Positions 6,814 through 9,824 of a stretch of DNA of 9,824 nt are shown here, one piece after another; within the stretch, counting starts at the first letter, position 1; each line of letters begins with the position of its first letter. Made by a program: the position numbers and the translations under genes. The notes below the pieces were generated by a model, which had not been told where the DNA came from, did no database searches, and was given only the letters and a program-made list of their open reading frames with translations. The DNA is from an uncultured Collinsella sp. (GTDB lineage Bacteria; Actinomycetota; Coriobacteriia; Coriobacteriales; Coriobacteriaceae). Location of the stretch: NCBI GenBank assembly GCA_937926755.1, contig CALBBA010000061.1, positions 1 to 9,824 on the forward strand, given 5' to 3'.

Positions 6814-6901
6814 TCAGTTGCGGTGGAATAGTCCCTGTTTAAGCCCCATTCTGCCGCAAACAGGAACTATTCCACCGCAAGTTATAAAAGGGGCATCAGG
6901 A
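6814..6901 (-). repeat. 88-bp palindromic repeat, copy 2
   Basis: Second copy of the element at 5648-5735, same length and orientation, with 71 of 88 aligned bases identical. Its two 23-base arms (6818-6840 and 6858-6880) are complementary at 22 positions with a 17-base loop. The right end (6868-6901) is identical to copy 1 over 34 bases. The minus-strand stop codon of the aldo/keto reductase (6896-6898) lies inside this conserved end. The copy fills the gap between that gene and the oxidoreductase gene, and might terminate the former or influence expression of the latter. Confidence 0.85.
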
Positions 6902-8083
6902 ACGCGTTTTGCAAAAGGCTTTAAGCGCAGCCGTTACGGGGCCAGGCTGAAAACGGCGGCGTACGTCGTCCAAGCGCCCGGGGATATCGATGTGCTGCGG
7001 GCAGTGACGTGCGCATTTGCCGCACTTGACGCAATTGCTCACCAGCTTGGGCTCGTTCGTCCGCACCGCGCTCGCCGTAAAGTATTGCGACAGCCCCGTA
7101 AACCAGCTGTGCGCATAGCTCGCGTTGTAGGCGCCAAAGCAGCCGGGGATATTGATGCCCTTGGGGCACGGCATGCAGTAGCCGCACCCCGTACAGGGCA
7201 CGCGATTCGATTTCTCAAACTCTCCCAGCACACGTGCGATGGTGTCGAGCTGCTCTGTTGTCATCGAATCCGGCAGTGCGCGATCCGCCAATGCCGCGTT
7301 CTCGTCCACCTGCGCGGTATCGGTCATGCCTGAAAGCAGCATCGTGACTTGAGGATGGTTCCACACCCACGAAAGGCCCCAAGCAGCCGGCGACTTCAGG
7401 TACGGATCGCGTACGTCATCGAGCACGGCGCGGGCCCGCGGAGGCAGCTTGCCCGCCAGGCGTCCGCCCAAAAGCGGTTCCATCACAAACACCGCGAGCC
7501 CGCGCTCGGCGGCTGCCATGAGTCCCGCCGTTCCCGCCTGATATCGCTCTCCAGCGTAGTTGTACTGAATCTGGCAAAAGTCCCACTCATACGCATCGAG
7601 CATCGTCAGGAAGTCCGCCGCGCTGCCGTGGTACGAAAATCCTATCTGACGAATACGCCCCGCAGCCTTTTGGTGCGCAATCCAGTCCTCGATACCCAAC
7701 GCCACCACGCGTTCCCACTGGGCGGGCGAGGTAATGTTGTGCATAAGGTAATAGTCGATATGATCGGTCCGCAGGCGGCGCAGTTGTTCGTCGAAAAACC
7801 GGTCGAAATCCTCCGCGCACTTGCACGAAGCGTGCGGCAACTTAGTCGCCAGCAACACCCGGTCGCGCAGCCCCAAGCGCTCAAGTGAGGCGCCCACGCA
7901 CACCTCGTTACCGGGATAGAGATACGCGGTATCCAGATAATTAATCCCCTGCTCCACCGCACGGGAAATGATGGCATCGGCTAACTTCGCATCGGGGTGT
8001 CCCGGCGCACCGGGAAATCTCATGCAGCCCAGACCTAGAGCAGATATTCGGTTACCACTTTTGGGGTCAACGCGGTATTGCAC
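6896..8083 (-). CDS. Aldo/keto reductase with C-terminal [4Fe-4S] ferredoxin domain
   Basis: A 395-residue enzyme of the COG1453-type family. The TIM-barrel part has the aldo/keto reductase tetrad: D51 and Y56 (YLDTAYLYP), K81 (LLATKLP) and H115 (YYLMHN). The C-terminal part holds two cysteine clusters, C297-x2-C300-x2-C303-x2-C306-P and C351-x2-C354-x2-C357-x3-C361-P, expected to bind two [4Fe-4S] clusters, so electrons probably pass between iron-sulfur centres and the nicotinamide site. The frame is open to 8200, but GTG at 8083 is preferred: AAAGGAGG lies just upstream and the family N-terminus (QYRVDPKSGNRISALGLG) begins there. An upstream ATG has no SD. Its stop codon falls inside repeat copy 2. 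Substrate unknown. Confidence 0.93.
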   Translation of the reverse strand: MQYRVDPKSGNRISALGLGCMRFPGAPGHPDAKLADAIISRAVEQGINYLDTAYLYPGNEVCVGASLERLGLRDRVLLATKLPHASCKCAEDFDRFFDEQLRRLRTDHIDYYLMHNITSPAQWERVVALGIEDWIAHQKAAGRIRQIGFSYHGSAADFLTMLDAYEWDFCQIQYNYAGERYQAGTAGLMAAAERGLAVFVMEPLLGGRLAGKLPPRARAVLDDVRDPYLKSPAAWGLSWVWNHPQVTMLLSGMTDTAQVDENAALADRALPDSMTTEQLDTIARVLGEFEKSNRVPCTGCGYCMPCPKGINIPGCFGAYNASYAHSWFTGLSQYFTASAVRTNEPKLVSNCVKCGKCARHCPQHIDIPGRLDDVRRRFQPGPVTAALKAFCKTRS

Positions 8084-8246
8084 GGCCCCTCCTTTCGCCA
8101 TCAGCGCCCCGGCAAGGCGAAACACAATGGTCACGCGACCGAAACATCGTGGAATCGCAATCGAGAACGTATCGTAACGCAGCAGAAATCGAGCTGTCAC
8201 GGCACCGCTTTAACATCAGCAAAAAGCCCGATGAAAGGAGTCGCCC
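8084..8246. other. Divergent intergenic region
   Basis: This 163-base gap separates the aldo/keto reductase gene (minus) from the cyclase-family gene (plus) and must carry both promoters. SD sequences are clear at both ends (AAAGGAGG on the minus strand near 8090-8097, AAAGGAG at 8234-8240). I could not find a -35/-10 pair good enough to assign on either strand, nor any strong hairpin. Confidence 0.6.
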
Positions 8247-9017
8247 ATGCCCGCGCTCGACCTTTGGAATCTCGCATCCCAGCTCAAAAGCACCGATTAT
8301 CGCTGGGTCGACCTCACCCACACGCTCTCATGCGACACCCCGCACTGGTTTGGCTTTAAGCCGTTTGAGTCCACCAAGCTCTTCGACTACCTGCCCGGCA
8401 CGCCCGAGGACATGCTCGCCCCCATGCGTTGCTTCCAGTATTCGGTCGCCTCGCAGTACGGCACCCACGTCGACGCGCCGCGCCACTTCCATGTCGAGGG
8501 TCGTTCCCTTGGAGAGATTGAACCCATCGAGTTTATGCATCCGCTCTGTGTGATCGACAAGCACGAGGAGTGCGCCGCAAATCCCGACTTTATCCTGACC
8601 ATCGAGGACCTCAAAGCCTGGGAGGATGAGCACGGTCTCATTCCCAAGGACGCTTTCGTCGCCTTCCGCTCCGACTGGTCCAAGCTCGCCGACCTCGAAA
8701 ACAAGGACGAGGACGGCCAGCCCCACTACCCCGGCTGGGACCTCGACGCCATCAAGTGGCTCGTTGAAGAGCGCAACATCGGCGCCATCGGCCACGAGCC
8801 GGCTGACACCGACCCGGCGAGCGTGACCACACGCGAGGACGCCTACCCCTACCCCGGCGAGCAATACATCCTCTCGGTCGACCGCTATCAGATCGAAGTC
8901 ATGGACCATCTAAACGAGCTTCCAGCCACGAGCGCCGTCATCTTCTGCACCTTCCCCAAGGTCCGCGATGGCGTCGGATACCCCGCCCGCGTCTTTGCGG
9001 TCTGCCCCGCAGTGTAA
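8247..9017 (+). CDS. Cyclase family protein (kynurenine formamidase-like metal hydrolase)
   Basis: A 256-residue protein of the PF04199 family, which includes kynurenine formamidase and isatin hydrolase, Mn- or Zn-dependent hydrolases of cyclic amides and related bonds. WVDLTHTLSCDTPHW (20-34) is the usual N-terminal element, and the metal motif reads QYGTHVDAPRHF (70-81) with H74, D76 and H80. The first position of the canonical HxGTHxDxPxH motif, normally a metal-binding histidine, is Q70 here. A second conserved stretch, IGAIGHEPADTDPA, precedes YPYPGEQY and the final VRDGVGYPARVFAV segment. ATG at 8247 has AAAGGAG 6 bases upstream. There are no kynurenine or tryptophan genes nearby, so the true substrate is open. 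Confidence 0.88.
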   Translation: MPALDLWNLASQLKSTDYRWVDLTHTLSCDTPHWFGFKPFESTKLFDYLPGTPEDMLAPMRCFQYSVASQYGTHVDAPRHFHVEGRSLGEIEPIEFMHPLCVIDKHEECAANPDFILTIEDLKAWEDEHGLIPKDAFVAFRSDWSKLADLENKDEDGQPHYPGWDLDAIKWLVEERNIGAIGHEPADTDPASVTTREDAYPYPGEQYILSVDRYQIEVMDHLNELPATSAVIFCTFPKVRDGVGYPARVFAVCPAV

Positions 9018-9093
9018 CGTCCAGGCAAACGTTTCTTTTTTATAACAGCCGCCCCGCGCACCCATCAATCACCCCGGCAGCATACAATCCATC

Positions 9094-9122
9094 AGGCGCC
9101 CCTTACGCGGGCGCCTTTTATA
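9094..9122 (+). terminator. Intrinsic terminator after the cyclase-family gene
   Basis: AGGCGCCC (9094-9101) and GGGCGCCT (9109-9116) form an 8-bp GC-rich stem with a 7-base loop, followed by TTTTATAT. It should end the cyclase-family transcript. It lies only a few bases before the SD of the next gene (GGGGAGA, 9124-9130), so it could alternatively sit in that gene's leader and act as an attenuator. Confidence 0.75.
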
Positions 9123-9138
9123 TGGGGAGATGATTCAC

Positions 9139-9824
9139 ATGCAGATCAACAAGGTCGCCTTTATCGGCAAGGGCGGCGTCGGCCTGCTCTACGGCAGCAT
9201 GATTGCCAAGGCCCTCGGCAATGACGCCGTCGAATACGTTATGGATGACGCCCGTTTTGAGCGTCACGCGGGCGATGCGCTCACCGTCAACGGAAAGCCT
9301 TGCGATCTCACGTCCGTCCGCGCCAGCGAGGCGACACCCGCCGATCTGGTCATCCTGACGGTCAAGACCACCGGTCTCGACCAAGCACTCAAGACTATGG
9401 AGCGTGTCGTGGGACCCAACACGCTCATCGCCTCGCTGTGCAACGGCATTACGAGCGAGCAAAAGATTGCCGAACGCTTTGGCTGGAAGCATACCGTTCT
9501 TGGTATCTGCCAGGGCATGGACGCCGTGTTCCTCAACGGCGCGCTCACCTTTACCAATGCGGGCGAGATCCGCTTTGGTGCAGCCGCCGGCACCGACCCC
9601 GCGACCGTCGCCGCTATCGACGAGCTCTACACGCGCTGCGGCATCGCCCATACCGTCGAGAGCAACATTGCGCACCGCATGTGGGCCAAACTCATGCTCA
9701 ACGACGGCATCAACCAGACCTGCATGGCTTACGGCGGGGCCCACCGGAGCGCCCCCGGGCCGGGCCCCCGGCCGGGCGCTTTCGCTGGCTCACGCAGGAG
9801 GAGATCGCGCGCTGCATCGCCACC
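9139..9824 (+). CDS. Ketopantoate reductase (ApbA/PanE) family protein, partial and disrupted at the window edge
   Basis: An NAD(P)H-dependent 2-dehydropantoate 2-reductase-like protein; family members make pantoate for coenzyme A, though many paralogues have other substrates. The Rossmann motif is FIGKGGVGLLYGS, followed by LVILTVKT and SLCNGI, and the substrate-binding helix contains HRMWAKLMLNDGINQTC with the lysine and asparagines typical of the active site. ATG at 9139 follows GGGGAGA by 8 bases. From about residue 200 the frame enters a GC-rich segment (9732-9779) and the encoded residues become Pro/Gly/Arg-rich and unlike the family. A family-like segment, LTQEEIARCIAT, reappears from 9789 in another frame, so there is probably a frameshift and a small deletion or assembly error. 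No stop codon is reached before 9824. Confidence 0.85.
   Translation, partial: MQINKVAFIGKGGVGLLYGSMIAKALGNDAVEYVMDDARFERHAGDALTVNGKPCDLTSVRASEATPADLVILTVKTTGLDQALKTMERVVGPNTLIASLCNGITSEQKIAERFGWKHTVLGICQGMDAVFLNGALTFTNAGEIRFGAAAGTDPATVAAIDELYTRCGIAHTVESNIAHRMWAKLMLNDGINQTCMAYGGAHRSAPGPGPRPGAFAGSRRRRSRAASP
9732..9779. other. Extremely GC-rich segment interrupting the ketopantoate reductase-like gene
   Basis: Of these 48 bases 46 are G or C. They contain a near-tandem duplication, CCCCCGGGCCGGG (9752-9764) then CCCCCGGCCGGG (9765-9776), and several overlapping palindromes such as CCCGGCCGGG. Neighbouring coding sequence is far less biased. The reading frame before and after does not match, so this is more likely a sequencing or assembly fault, or a local rearrangement, than a functional site. 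Confidence 0.6.

Noticed and set aside
6896..7187. Unusual iron-sulfur spacing in the aldo/keto reductase
   Set aside because: The first cluster lacks one residue before its last cysteine, but I recall this CxxCxxCxxCP form as normal for this enzyme family.
8084..8200. Longer N-terminus for the aldo/keto reductase starting at 8200
   Set aside because: The 39 extra residues resemble no family N-terminus, while a strong SD (AAAGGAGG) sits directly before the GTG at 8083.
9016..9040. Second terminator right after the cyclase-family stop (AACGT, ACGTT, then a T run)
   Set aside because: The stem is only 5 bp with an 8-base loop and is AT-rich; the hairpin at 9094-9116 is far better.
9118..9744. 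A long minus-strand open frame opposite the ketopantoate reductase-like gene
   Set aside because: The plus strand encodes clear Rossmann and active-site motifs with a good SD. The minus-strand product has no recognisable motif and overlaps the terminator.

Overview
The window looks like chromosomal DNA of a high-GC anaerobic actinomycete of the Coriobacteriia, most like Collinsella. The reasons are the GC-rich codon use, GTG and TTG starts with strong Shine-Dalgarno sequences, and a DUF3793 gene paired with a short flavodoxin next to what looks like a ferrous-iron (Feo) locus. The genus is inferred from gene content; no marker gene is present. I see no phage, CRISPR, tRNA or rRNA. No stretch over 300 bases lacks a gene; the longest gaps are about 115-165 bases.

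Layout. (1) 1-1397, iron and redox block: a minus-strand gene start at the left edge (possibly a small Feo-associated membrane protein), then divergently a DUF3793 protein and a flavodoxin. A perfect 18-bp hairpin ends this block and the facing operon. (2) 1514-4616, minus strand: a polar amino acid ABC importer transcribed as binding lipoprotein, permease, ATPase. It has a clear promoter, a hairpin after the binding-protein gene, and an unusual permease carrying an exported N-terminal domain. (3) 4764-8083, minus strand: endonuclease IV, a Gfo/Idh/MocA oxidoreductase and an iron-sulfur aldo/keto reductase. Two 88-bp palindromic repeats of one family separate these genes. (4) 8247-9824, plus strand: a cyclase-family metal hydrolase, a terminator, and a ketopantoate reductase-like gene whose end is disrupted by an extremely GC-rich stretch at the window edge.

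How genes relate. DUF3793 and flavodoxin probably serve iron or electron supply together with the neighbouring Feo locus. The three ABC genes form one complete importer, with the single permease presumably acting as a homodimer. The remaining enzymes are housekeeping or accessory functions with no visible common pathway. Nothing here is clearly an undescribed system. The best leads are the repeat pair with compensatory stem changes, the two-part permease, and the cysteine-rich insert in the DUF3793 protein.
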